Below, piece by piece: positions 1-7,780 of a stretch of 64,000 nt of DNA. Origin of the DNA: Candidatus Obscuribacterales bacterium (lineage in GTDB: Bacteria > Cyanobacteriota > Vampirovibrionia > Obscuribacterales > Obscuribacteraceae). The stretch spans positions 107,963 through 171,962 of the forward strand of contig JAGVKG010000046.1 in the NCBI GenBank assembly GCA_020050685.1. Direction: 5' to 3'. A program made the position numbers and the translations under genes. Numbering within the stretch: the first letter of the stretch is position 1; each line of letters begins with the position of its first letter. The notes below the pieces were generated by a model. That model did not search any database. It was not told where the DNA came from and saw only the letters and a list, made by a program, of their open reading frames with translations.

Positions 1-1442
1 GCCATCACAATTGCCGCACCAATTACAACTTGCCAAATTACTTGATTTGTTGTTGCTGTATGGCTGGAAGAACTCGAAGACAAAGTTTTTGATGCAACAA
101 AAAGTCCAGCCACAATTATTGAAAGTCCAAATAGCCATATTGGCCATGACCATTCCCAGGCTATCGCAGTTAGCAGTGGCGCGAGTGCGTTGCGAACATT
201 ACCGATGACGTCGCTTGCCACTATAATCCCATTTTGTAGCATCCAGACCATCCAGAAAATTGCAAGAAGGCAAGCTGGGAGCAGTTCACTGGGGCCGATC
301 TTCCCAAACTTTCCCGTTGTTGGTTGTCCGCCACTGCCATAATATGGTGGCGGCCAATTAACTTGACTCGAATATTGCGAAGGTTTGGGTGAATATGAAG
401 ATTGGGATTGTCCAAATGATTGAGCGTTCACCCAAGGTGGTTGATTTGCCGATGGTTGTTCTGTCTCAAGCTGAGCTCGAAGCTGATCCCAGGGCAGGAC
501 GGCTGGAAGACCTTGCGGATCTGCGACACTAGCATCGAGATTTGGCACATCGTCTACTTCGCTTCGCAAGAACGAGCGAAGCTGACGCGATAGCTTCTGA
601 ATCTCAGGCGATTTATGATGTTCTAAGAACGAAAATGCTTTTGAATGTAGAGGGTCCTTCAGATCCAGCTGCCGGAAAAGCAGACATTCATCACCGCCTT
701 GGAGGTCTTTCCACAAAGTAGGATCGAGGCTCAGGATTTTGAGCGAAACATAGATCAGCCAGCCGGGAAAGTTATCGAGATATAAACCAAAGTGATCTTT
801 GGTGCGACCTGGATGCTGGTAATTGCGGTGGCCAAGCTCGTTGCTGCCCATGCCCTCAAGTGCCGGCACGTACATTCCATCGTAATCGACAAGTTCGAAC
901 GTTTTGTTATCCACTAGCACATTGCCATGTTGCAGGTCGCCATGCGCGATACCATTTTCTCGCAACTTGCCCAACATTTCCTTCCACGCATCTGCCGTTT
1001 CGCTGAGTAATTTAGGATTGTGCAAGTTGTGTACAATAAATTGGTCGAGATGTTGGCCCTCGGCCCATTCCATTTTGAGTATCGGATAATGTTCACTGTG
1101 CAGGCGCAAGCCATCTTCGATGTAATCGAATCCAACGGTGAATGGCAGTTTGGCTGCAAGTATATGCTCTTCAATTTTGTTGTAGCGATCATGTTGGTCC
1201 GGAAAGTTGCGCAAGAAGCAACGCACTGCCCAATCGCGATTTTTGCAATGCATACGATAAACAGAAGCAAATGCCCCTGTCATCGGTTTGGGAAGACCAA
1301 GCGGCGTGAGAGCCGGCTTGCCTGCCGCGAGCTCCGGATCGCTAAAGCTTTGTTTGGGATTTTGTAACGCTTCGTTATAGTCCTGGGGCGTGGGCCAGGA
1401 CACGAGCTTGACTTGAAGGGCTGATTTGATGTCTTGCTTCAC
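1..1442 (-). CDS. Membrane-anchored protein kinase-like protein of a kinase/vWA/PP2C triad (partial, 3' end outside window)
   Basis: The reading frame is open from an in-frame TAA at 1464-1466 to the left edge, so the C terminus is missing. GTG at 1442 is the first plausible start; it has no strong Shine-Dalgarno. About 480 codons are visible. The N-terminal half is a protein-kinase fold: glycine loop GAFASVY near residues 56-62, a catalytic loop HGDLQHGNVLV at 167-177, and DYDG at 186-189 in place of DFG. The usual VAIK lysine reads as Arg74 (WAVRCF). After a Pro/Ser/Gln-rich linker there are two or three hydrophobic segments near residues 388-404, 431-449 and 472 onward, so the kinase is probably membrane-anchored with its catalytic part in the cytoplasm. 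It is divergent from vWA and PP2C genes. This matches the kinase that accompanies TerY-like vWA and PP2C proteins. Substrate unknown. Confidence 0.82.
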   Translation of the reverse strand, partial: MKQDIKSALQVKLVSWPTPQDYNEALQNPKQSFSDPELAAGKPALTPLGLPKPMTGAFASVYRMHCKNRDWAVRCFLRNFPDQHDRYNKIEEHILAAKLPFTVGFDYIEDGLRLHSEHYPILKMEWAEGQHLDQFIVHNLHNPKLLSETADAWKEMLGKLRENGIAHGDLQHGNVLVDNKTFELVDYDGMYVPALEGMGSNELGHRNYQHPGRTKDHFGLYLDNFPGWLIYVSLKILSLDPTLWKDLQGGDECLLFRQLDLKDPLHSKAFSFLEHHKSPEIQKLSRQLRSFLRSEVDDVPNLDASVADPQGLPAVLPWDQLRAQLETEQPSANQPPWVNAQSFGQSQSSYSPKPSQYSSQVNWPPPYYGSGGQPTTGKFGKIGPSELLPACLLAIFWMVWMLQNGIIVASDVIGNVRNALAPLLTAIAWEWSWPIWLFGLSIIVAGLFVASKTLSSSSSSHTATTNQVIWQVVIGAAIVM

Positions 1443-1488
1443 AATCTTTTCGACGGTCGAATTTTAAGGGTTAAAAAATCTGTCAAAC

Positions 1489-1516
1489 TTGGTACTAATG
1501 TCTAAGAGACTAATAT
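1489..1516 (+). promoter_or_regulatory. Possible promoter for the vWA-PP2C genes
   Basis: TTGGTA at 1489-1494 and TAATAT at 1511-1516 are 16 nt apart in the 142-nt gap between the divergent kinase and the vWA gene. The -10 match is only moderate. The gap must also hold the kinase promoter. Confidence 0.25.
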
Positions 1517-1584
1517 TGTAATTTTTCCCGGTAAGTCCTCATTTCAAGCTTTAGAGTTAAGCATTTAAGATTGGAGTCTGCCCG

Positions 1585-2427
1585 ATGTCGTATGTCGCCG
1601 AAATCAGCCGTGCTAATCCGTCCTGCATTTTCTTGGTTATCGATCAATCAGGCTCTATGGAAGACCCGTTTGGCTCCGGTAATGCCGGCAAGAAAAAGGC
1701 CGAAGGGCTTTCCGATGCCGTCAATCGGCTGTTGCAAAACTTAGTGATTAAGTGCGCCAAGTCCGAAGGAATTCGCGATTATTATCACGTGGGGGTTTTG
1801 GGCTATTCCGGCAATGGAGTTTCGCCGGCTTTCGTTGGCCCGCTTGCCGGACGTGAACTCGTAACAATATCTGACATTGGCAATTCACCGGCGCGTGTCG
1901 AAGCCAGAGTTAAAAAAGTGGATGACGGCGCTGGTGGAATAATGAACCAGAACATTAAATTCCCGGTTTGGGTTGATCCGGTCTCGACCGGAGGCACTCC
2001 CATGTGTGATGCGTTGAGACGAACGAAGGACATTCTTGCCGAATGGCTTTCCCACCATCCTAATTGTTATCCGCCCATTGTAATGAACATTACCGATGGC
2101 GAATCAACCGATGGTGACCCATCTTTTATGGCGGACCAGATTAAGAGCATGTATTCATCAGACGGCAACATCCTGCTTTTCAATTTGCACATCTCATCGT
2201 CGCAACACAAACCAATTGAATATGCCTCCAGCGATTACGATTTGCCCGATAGTTACGCCAAGTTGTTATTCCATATGTCCAGCCCGCTGCCAGATCATAT
2301 GTGGGTGATGGTACAGGAAGAGGGACTTGCCTTGGAGGATAGTCCGCGCGGTTTTGTTTTCAATGCCGACTTGGTATCAGTAATTCGCTTTTTGGATATC
2401 GGTACTCGCCCGAGTAATTTGCGTTAG
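1585..2427 (+). CDS. TerY-like von Willebrand factor A (vWA) domain protein
   Basis: A 280-residue single-domain vWA protein. The metal-ion-dependent adhesion site looks complete: DQSGSM at residues 20-25 (DxSxS), the TGGT motif at 135-138, and the aspartate of ITDGE near residue 171. There is no signal peptide or membrane segment, so it is probably cytosolic. The start is supported by GGAG at 1573-1576, 8 nt before ATG. It lies 63 nt upstream of a PP2C gene on the same strand and is divergent from a kinase gene. TerY-type vWA proteins occur in such triads and are thought to hold partner proteins through the bound metal; that role here is inferred. Confidence 0.85.
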   Translation: MSYVAEISRANPSCIFLVIDQSGSMEDPFGSGNAGKKKAEGLSDAVNRLLQNLVIKCAKSEGIRDYYHVGVLGYSGNGVSPAFVGPLAGRELVTISDIGNSPARVEARVKKVDDGAGGIMNQNIKFPVWVDPVSTGGTPMCDALRRTKDILAEWLSHHPNCYPPIVMNITDGESTDGDPSFMADQIKSMYSSDGNILLFNLHISSSQHKPIEYASSDYDLPDSYAKLLFHMSSPLPDHMWVMVQEEGLALEDSPRGFVFNADLVSVIRFLDIGTRPSNLR

Positions 2428-2490
2428 TTTGCCGAACTGAATTGTAATTTTTGAAATAGGAAATGTGACAGGCGATATGGCAGGCGAGAC

Positions 2491-3246
2491 ATGAATATTG
2501 ATTGGCAAGTGTTCTGGCTGCAAAAGGCCGGCTCCAGTAAAGAAGAATACGAAGATGCTTTTTCGCCCAAGGCTTTGATTCGTCAGCCCAAGGAAACATT
2601 TCGTTGTTCAGTTGCCGATGGTGCGACCGAAACATCTTTTTCCGGGCTATGGGCGCAAATGCTGGCCGATAGTTATGTGAAAGAAGGACCAAGCTTAGCG
2701 GAAATGCAGCAAGCTTGGCAAAATCAAATTTCGAATAAGGAACTTGCTTGGTATGCTGAAGAGAAAGCGGAAAGTGGTGCCTTCGCTGCTTATGTCGGGC
2801 TTACCTTATATCGCAAGTCCGGGAAGAAGGGTAAGTCGCGCTCGTGGGAAGCGCGCGCGCTTGGTGACAGTTGTCTTTTTCAAATTCGCAAGGCAGAGAT
2901 TATTGCTGCCGTGCCGCTCGATAGTTGGCACCAATTCAATTCCAGCCCTGCATTGATTTCTTCAAACCCGGCCCGAAACAAAGGCATAGAAGAGAATCTT
3001 GTGCAAGCTGATGGCACCTGGCGCGATGGTGACATTTTCTATTTGATGAGTGATGCGATTTCATGTTGGTTCTTGCGCCGCCAGGAAGAACATGGTGATG
3101 CAATTGAATGGCTGGAAAGAATTGACGATCAAACTAAACTTGAAAGTTTGGTTTCCGAGCAAAGAGAAATTGCCGACGAAGATGGTCGCAGAATGATGCG
3201 CAACGATGATGTCACCTTGATGCGAATTTGCCCTACGTACGATTAG
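2491..3246 (+). CDS. PP2C-family Ser/Thr protein phosphatase
   Basis: A 251-residue PP2C-like protein. It retains the metal-binding signatures: an acidic residue pair E21-D22, VADGATET (Asp43-Gly44), LGDS (Asp126), LMSDA (Asp188) and the C-terminal NDDVTL (Asp239-Asp240). No regulatory or membrane domain is attached. The gap to the preceding vWA gene is 63 nt and contains no obvious terminator, so the two are probably co-transcribed. The expected role is to reverse phosphorylation by the divergent kinase at 1-1442. Target proteins cannot be seen in the sequence. Confidence 0.85.
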   Translation: MNIDWQVFWLQKAGSSKEEYEDAFSPKALIRQPKETFRCSVADGATETSFSGLWAQMLADSYVKEGPSLAEMQQAWQNQISNKELAWYAEEKAESGAFAAYVGLTLYRKSGKKGKSRSWEARALGDSCLFQIRKAEIIAAVPLDSWHQFNSSPALISSNPARNKGIEENLVQADGTWRDGDIFYLMSDAISCWFLRRQEEHGDAIEWLERIDDQTKLESLVSEQREIADEDGRRMMRNDDVTLMRICPTYD

Positions 3247-3369
3247 ATATACCGAGAGATATGTCTGTTTGTTGTAAAGGAAATTGCAACCGTTATCGAG
3301 TGGTTAAATAAGTCGACGTGCATTTAGCTGCAAAGTGTGCTATCATTATCAGACCAAGTGGAGGTGCGG

Positions 3370-4707
3370 ATGTCACTACTACACCACTTTCGGGAAACTT
3401 TCCGCTCACTGCGCTGGCGCAATTACCGTCTTTACTACCTTGGTCAACTCTTCTCTCTTGCTGGAACATGGATGCAAGGACTAGCTTTGAGTTGGCTTGT
3501 CTACAAGCTTACTCATTCTGCAGAAATGTTGGGGCTTGTCAGTTTCTGCGGCATGGCACCAGTTTTGCTGTTTGGAATTTTTGGTGGCTACCTTGTTGAT
3601 CGAATCAATCGTCGCAAGCTTTTAATCATCACCCAAACTCTTTCTATGCTGCAAGCCAGCTTGCTTGCCTTTCTCACGCTTACCGGACAAATTGAGATCT
3701 GGCAAATCTTTGTTCTGGCAACTTTGCTTGGCGCGATTAATGCAGTAGACATGCCCTGTCGTCAATCTTATGTAGTTGATTTGGTTGGCAAACAAGATGT
3801 GGTAAATGCAGTTGGTCTGAGCGCATCTATGTATCATGGTTCCCGCGTTATGGGTCCGGCGATTGCGGGTTTGCTGGTTGGCTGGATTGGCGAAGGACCA
3901 TGTTTTGTTATTAATGCCTTGAGCTTTTTGAGTTTGCTTGCCGCACTTTTGGCAATAAAACCTTCTGAGATGCGCGTCGAGAAGCGTGAGAAACCACACG
4001 CTGAACAATTTTTTGATGCATTTCATTTCGCTCGCCAAAATTCCAGTGTGCGCAACGTGCTCGCACTCAGTGCATTCTCCTGTTTCTTCGGCATGCAATA
4101 CACTACGCTCTTGCCGCTTGTTGTCGGAGAAGTTTTGCATCGGGAGGTAGCCAGCCTTGGAATGCTAACAGCAACTGCTGGTGTGGGAGCGCTGATTGCC
4201 GCTCTTTCAATTGCGCGTTGGGGCAGCAAGAAAATTCTTCTTCCGGGCGTGGGAGTAGCAAATCTCACCGCTGGTTTGGCACTGATCATTTTTTCGCAGA
4301 CAAATAATCTCGTGCTTTCCGGCATCGTCATCTTGGTAATGGGATTTTGTAACACAACGGCCGGTGCCGGCACAAATTCTCTGTTGCAAATAACCGTGCC
4401 GGATAATCTGCGTGGGCGAATGATGAGCATATATACGACTACCGCTGTGGGCTTCATGTCACTTGGCAGTCTCTTCGCTGGCTTTATGGCTCATCAATGG
4501 GGAGCGCCGCTTACATTGCTCTTGGCTGGTCTGATCTGTGCCATTGCCGCTTCCGTCTATTTGATTTTGACCATAAAAGATAATCAAAGTCTTGCGGTTC
4601 AAGCAAAGAGTGTTCTCGATTGTTATCATGGAAATAAAATTTCAGACGAAGTTCAAGCAGAGAGAGTTCAATCGGAGAGAGTTCAAAATGAATACTCAGT
4701 TAGATGA
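3370..4707 (+). CDS. MFS transporter, MFS_3 / EntS-like exporter
   Basis: A 12-helix major facilitator protein of 445 residues. It opens with a short amphipathic stretch and a first helix containing LGQLFSLAGTWMQ, then the loop motif GGYLVDRINRRK typical of the MFS_3 branch (enterobactin- and macrolide-efflux-like). I place the start at ATG 3370 because GGAGG at 3360-3364 sits 5 nt before it; a GTG at 3337 is in frame but lacks a ribosome site. The C-terminal tail is hydrophilic and made of 15-bp DNA repeats that carry the ribosome site of the next gene. Substrate unknown. Confidence 0.85.
   Translation: MSLLHHFRETFRSLRWRNYRLYYLGQLFSLAGTWMQGLALSWLVYKLTHSAEMLGLVSFCGMAPVLLFGIFGGYLVDRINRRKLLIITQTLSMLQASLLAFLTLTGQIEIWQIFVLATLLGAINAVDMPCRQSYVVDLVGKQDVVNAVGLSASMYHGSRVMGPAIAGLLVGWIGEGPCFVINALSFLSLLAALLAIKPSEMRVEKREKPHAEQFFDAFHFARQNSSVRNVLALSAFSCFFGMQYTTLLPLVVGEVLHREVASLGMLTATAGVGALIAALSIARWGSKKILLPGVGVANLTAGLALIIFSQTNNLVLSGIVILVMGFCNTTAGAGTNSLLQITVPDNLRGRMMSIYTTTAVGFMSLGSLFAGFMAHQWGAPLTLLLAGLICAIAASVYLILTIKDNQSLAVQAKSVLDCYHGNKISDEVQAERVQSERVQNEYSVR
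4651..4690 (+). repeat. 15-bp tandem repeats at the 3' end of the MFS gene
   Basis: GTTCAAGCAGAGAGA (4651-4665) and GTTCAATCGGAGAGA (4666-4680) are followed by a third partial copy beginning GTTCAAAATG. They encode the charged VQxER tail of the transporter. The second copy supplies the GGAG at 4674-4677 used by the htrA start at 4688. Confidence 0.8.
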
Positions 4708-5983
4708 GTCATCTCACCAAACTGCCGCAGACGGCAAGGGAAAACAATACAGTTTCCTGCCATGGCTGGTTGGCATTGTAATTGGTTTGGTCTCCGGCCT
4801 TTGGGCGGCGAACTACTATTTTGGTGTCGGTCCTCGCGTCGCGCCGCCTCAAACGCAATCGGGAGCACCTGGATTGCCGATTACCTCCAGTCCTTATTTG
4901 ATCTCGCCGGAAAAAGGAAAGCTTGGCACCGCAGTTGGGGCAAATACAATTGCCGACATTGCTGAAGCTGTCGCACCGGCCGTTGTAAATATCAACACGC
5001 GTACAAGTGTTATCGTAGGTGATATGCCTTTTCATTTTGGCTTGCCCTTCGGTGACTTTCAGTTTTATATGGGACCAGGCAAACATGGTCAAGTGCCGGA
5101 AGGGCTCGATCAAATACCTTTCGGCGAAATGCCTAGACAGCGGAAGTTTGAGCAAAATGGCGCAGGCTCTGGTGTGATTATTCGCTCCGATGGCTATATT
5201 CTTACCAACAATCATGTGGTGAAAAACGCCAACGATATTAAGGTAACGCTTAACGATAAGCGAATTTTTCAGGGCAAGGTTGTTGGGCGTGATAATTTTA
5301 CCGATCTGGCATTGGTAAAAATCGATGCGAACAATTTACCGGTGGCTCGTTTGGGATCAAGCAAATCTATTCGTCCCGGTGATTGGGCAATTGCTATTGG
5401 TAGTCCTATGGGACTTGATCACACGGTTACCTTTGGCATCGTTTCTGCGCTTGGCAGATCGCTGAGCGATTTGAATAGTAATGTTGAGCTGATTCAAACT
5501 GATGCAGCTATTAATCCCGGTAACTCCGGTGGACCGCTTTTGAATATTGCCGGCGAAGTAATTGGTATTACTTTAGCAATTAGATCCGATGCTCAAAATA
5601 TTGGTTTTGCCATTCCGATTGATGTCGCCAGAACTGTTGCCGATAGTCTCCTGGCACACGGATCGATTCAACGTCCCTATTTGGGCATTATGATGCAGCA
5701 GCTGGATGAGAAGCTGGCTAAGTCTTTGGGTTTACCAGCCAATTCGCAAGGCGTGGTAGTGGCTCAAATTATGCCAAACAGCCCAGCTGCAAAAACCGAA
5801 CTGGTTCAAGGCGATGTTATACAAAAGGTAGATGGGATTGCTGTTTCGACATCAACTGAAGTACAACAACTTGTACGCGGACATAAAGTCGGCGACAAGC
5901 TAAACTTCCTAGTTTTGCGCGGACGCGGAATCACTGCCGTAACTGTCACTATCGGTGAATACCCAGACGGCGAATCTAATTGA
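4688..5983 (+). CDS. HtrA/DegP-family membrane-anchored serine protease
   Basis: A 431-residue trypsin-like envelope protease. Order: cytoplasmic tail, one membrane anchor (about 22-44), a Gly/Pro-rich linker, a protease domain with the triad His176 (NNHVV), Asp206 (TDLALVKID) and Ser280 (NPGNSGGPL), then one PDZ domain (about 325-425). The architecture is DegS/HhoA-like, so it probably degrades or cleaves misfolded envelope proteins. I chose ATG 4688 because GGAG lies 10 nt upstream; upstream in-frame TTG codons would add a basic tail without a ribosome site. The start overlaps the MFS gene by 20 nt, suggesting translational coupling. The downstream region holds a palindrome cluster. Confidence 0.92.
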   Translation: MNTQLDESSHQTAADGKGKQYSFLPWLVGIVIGLVSGLWAANYYFGVGPRVAPPQTQSGAPGLPITSSPYLISPEKGKLGTAVGANTIADIAEAVAPAVVNINTRTSVIVGDMPFHFGLPFGDFQFYMGPGKHGQVPEGLDQIPFGEMPRQRKFEQNGAGSGVIIRSDGYILTNNHVVKNANDIKVTLNDKRIFQGKVVGRDNFTDLALVKIDANNLPVARLGSSKSIRPGDWAIAIGSPMGLDHTVTFGIVSALGRSLSDLNSNVELIQTDAAINPGNSGGPLLNIAGEVIGITLAIRSDAQNIGFAIPIDVARTVADSLLAHGSIQRPYLGIMMQQLDEKLAKSLGLPANSQGVVVAQIMPNSPAAKTELVQGDVIQKVDGIAVSTSTEVQQLVRGHKVGDKLNFLVLRGRGITAVTVTIGEYPDGESN

Positions 5984-6028
5984 GCAAATACTTTTGCACT
6001 ACTGGCTCATGGGGCATCAGTTTCGGTC

Positions 6029-6089
6029 TATACCCTATACACCATAATTTATGGCGTATAGGGTATAAATTATGGCGTATACGACATAA
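6029..6089. repeat. Nested inverted and direct repeats between htrA and a kinase gene
   Basis: A 39-bp near-perfect palindrome (6029-6067) has outer arms TATACCCTATAC and GTATAGGGTATA and inner arms CCATAA and TTATGG around T6048; only the A6041/C6055 pair fails. TTATGGCGTATA occurs directly at 6049-6060 and 6070-6081. A second near-palindrome covers 6070-6089 with one mismatched pair. It lies between convergent genes, so a bidirectional terminator is possible, but the arms are AT-rich and no T-run follows. Confidence 0.85.
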
Positions 6090-6177
6090 TGCGAAAAGGA
6101 CATGCCCGAGAACCGACTGCGAAAACTCAGCGTAACGCAGCACTGCGAAGCCGACGCTTGCGGAGGAGACAGAGCGC

Positions 6178-7704
6178 TTATTCAGGATAGGAACGGCTCT
6201 TGCGCAACGTATCCCAAATATCTGCCTTTGGTACTTCCAGCTTTTCTTGAGTTGGGGATGCTTGTTCTTTTGGCTTTTCTTCAACGCTTGGTGCTGCTTG
6301 TGCGGCTTTAGAGATTCGATGCTTCGGCTTTGGCAATGGGCTAGGAGAAACTGCTGCGGTGGGCGATTTTGTCAGGCTCAGCTTATTACTATCTTGTTTG
6401 ATTGGCTCAACCGGTGGTGCCGGTGTGATGGCAGTTGGTACTTTCTGTTGTACTGGTTTGATTTCGCCTTGTGGTGGAGTTTCGCCTGATTGTGCCGGCA
6501 GCTCTTTTGGTACTGACCTTGTGCCACTGGGCTCGTGTTGGGTGGTGTAAAACCAAGCATAGCCCAATCCAACTACGATAATCACCGCAATTACTGCTGC
6601 AAATAATTTGGCCGGAATCTGTTCCGGCATTGCAGCCTCAGATGGTTTGGTGGCGCCGGCTGTCGCCGCGCTTGAAGTCGGTTGCTTTGGCACCATGGCG
6701 CGCAGTTGCTGACTCTTGGACGGAGTAGGAATGGAAAATTGCAGTTCTTGTTTTAGTTCGGTCATCGACTGTTGGCGATTCTTCGGATCCTTTTCCAACG
6801 CCTTGAATACGACTTTCTCAATGCGTTCCGGAATGTATAAATCCGGACGAATAACAGAAAATGGTTTAGCTGATTCCGTCAAGTGTTTGTTCATGGTATC
6901 AACCATGGTATTACCAAGCAAAGGCAATTCGCCGGTAATTGATTCGTAAATCATCACACCCATGGAGTAGATATCAGATCGTGCATCGAGCTTGTGTCCC
7001 ATGCATTGCTCCGGGCTCATATAAATAGGACTGCCGCAGACTTCACCCGTTTGTGTCAGTCTTTGTGATTCTTCACCGGAAAATGGAATCAGTTTGGCAA
7101 CGCCGAAGTCTACAATTTTGACAAAGTCTTTTTCGTCTTCCGTCTCAATCAACATGATATTGCTGGGCTTAAGATCTCGGTGTACGATGCCCTGTTCATG
7201 CGCATGTGCCAAGGCATCACAGGCTTGTGCAAATATTTTTACGGAACGATCGACGCCCACTTTCCCATCTTTTTTTATGATTGCATCCAGACCCATGCCT
7301 TCGATGTAGTCCATTACAATATACGGCTGCCCATTGGGCGACATGCCAAAGTCGTGAATCGTAATTACATGAGGATGGCTAAGCCTTGACGCTGCTTTTG
7401 CTTCTTGCCGGAATCTGCGAATAGCATTACCGTCGCGCACGTGTTGTGATTGCAGCATCTTAATTGCGACAAAACGATCCATTGTGTCGTGCTTGGCTTT
7501 GTAGACGACACCCATGCCACCATGCCCAATGACGGACAGTATCTTATAATGCTCGGCAAGCAAGGTGCCAACCAACGGGTCGTGCACCTCTGCTATCAAA
7601 TTTGCACCATCAAAGGGACATTTTGCCAGCGTGTCATCAAACTCACGATGGCAGAGGACGCATCGCAGCTTATTGCCCATAATTTTGATGTCATCAGCCG
7701 CCAC
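6178..7704 (-). CDS. Zinc-ribbon Ser/Thr protein kinase with a membrane anchor
   Basis: A 508-residue Hanks-type kinase. It begins with a partial zinc ribbon (Cys15, Cys18, Cys29 and CPFDG), then a full kinase domain: GHGGMGVVY at 60-68, Lys82 (VAIK), HRDLKPSN with catalytic Asp177, DFG with Asp199, and an activation segment ending in MSPEQ. A single hydrophobic helix (about 365-386) is followed by a Pro/Thr/Gln/Lys-rich tail, so the tail is probably outside the cytoplasm. The GTG at 7704 is preceded by AGGAC; an ATG 24 nt downstream is an alternative. It lies 76 nt downstream of recF on the same strand. Confidence 0.9.
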   Translation of the reverse strand: MAADDIKIMGNKLRCVLCHREFDDTLAKCPFDGANLIAEVHDPLVGTLLAEHYKILSVIGHGGMGVVYKAKHDTMDRFVAIKMLQSQHVRDGNAIRRFRQEAKAASRLSHPHVITIHDFGMSPNGQPYIVMDYIEGMGLDAIIKKDGKVGVDRSVKIFAQACDALAHAHEQGIVHRDLKPSNIMLIETEDEKDFVKIVDFGVAKLIPFSGEESQRLTQTGEVCGSPIYMSPEQCMGHKLDARSDIYSMGVMIYESITGELPLLGNTMVDTMNKHLTESAKPFSVIRPDLYIPERIEKVVFKALEKDPKNRQQSMTELKQELQFSIPTPSKSQQLRAMVPKQPTSSAATAGATKPSEAAMPEQIPAKLFAAVIAVIIVVGLGYAWFYTTQHEPSGTRSVPKELPAQSGETPPQGEIKPVQQKVPTAITPAPPVEPIKQDSNKLSLTKSPTAAVSPSPLPKPKHRISKAAQAAPSVEEKPKEQASPTQEKLEVPKADIWDTLRKSRSYPE

Positions 7705-7746
7705 GGCGTTCAGTCCTAAAACCCAGCTTGGTTACTTATCGACTAT

Positions 7747-7764
7747 GTACATAATGTAATGTAC
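7747..7764. promoter_or_regulatory. Inverted repeat upstream of the zinc-ribbon kinase
   Basis: GTACAT (7747-7752) and ATGTAC (7759-7764) form 6-bp arms around a 6-nt spacer in the short gap between recF and the kinase gene. It has the form of an operator or short hairpin; no regulator is identified. Confidence 0.35.
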
Positions 7765-7780
7765 CCGACTTTGATTTACA

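Noticed and set aside
914..1270. A 118-codon minus-strand frame in the kinase region
   Set aside because: It is a shifted frame; the correct frame has clear kinase motifs and is open across the whole region.
4023..4457. A 144-codon minus-strand frame in the MFS gene
   Set aside because: It is the complement of membrane-helix coding sequence and shows no ribosome site or motif.
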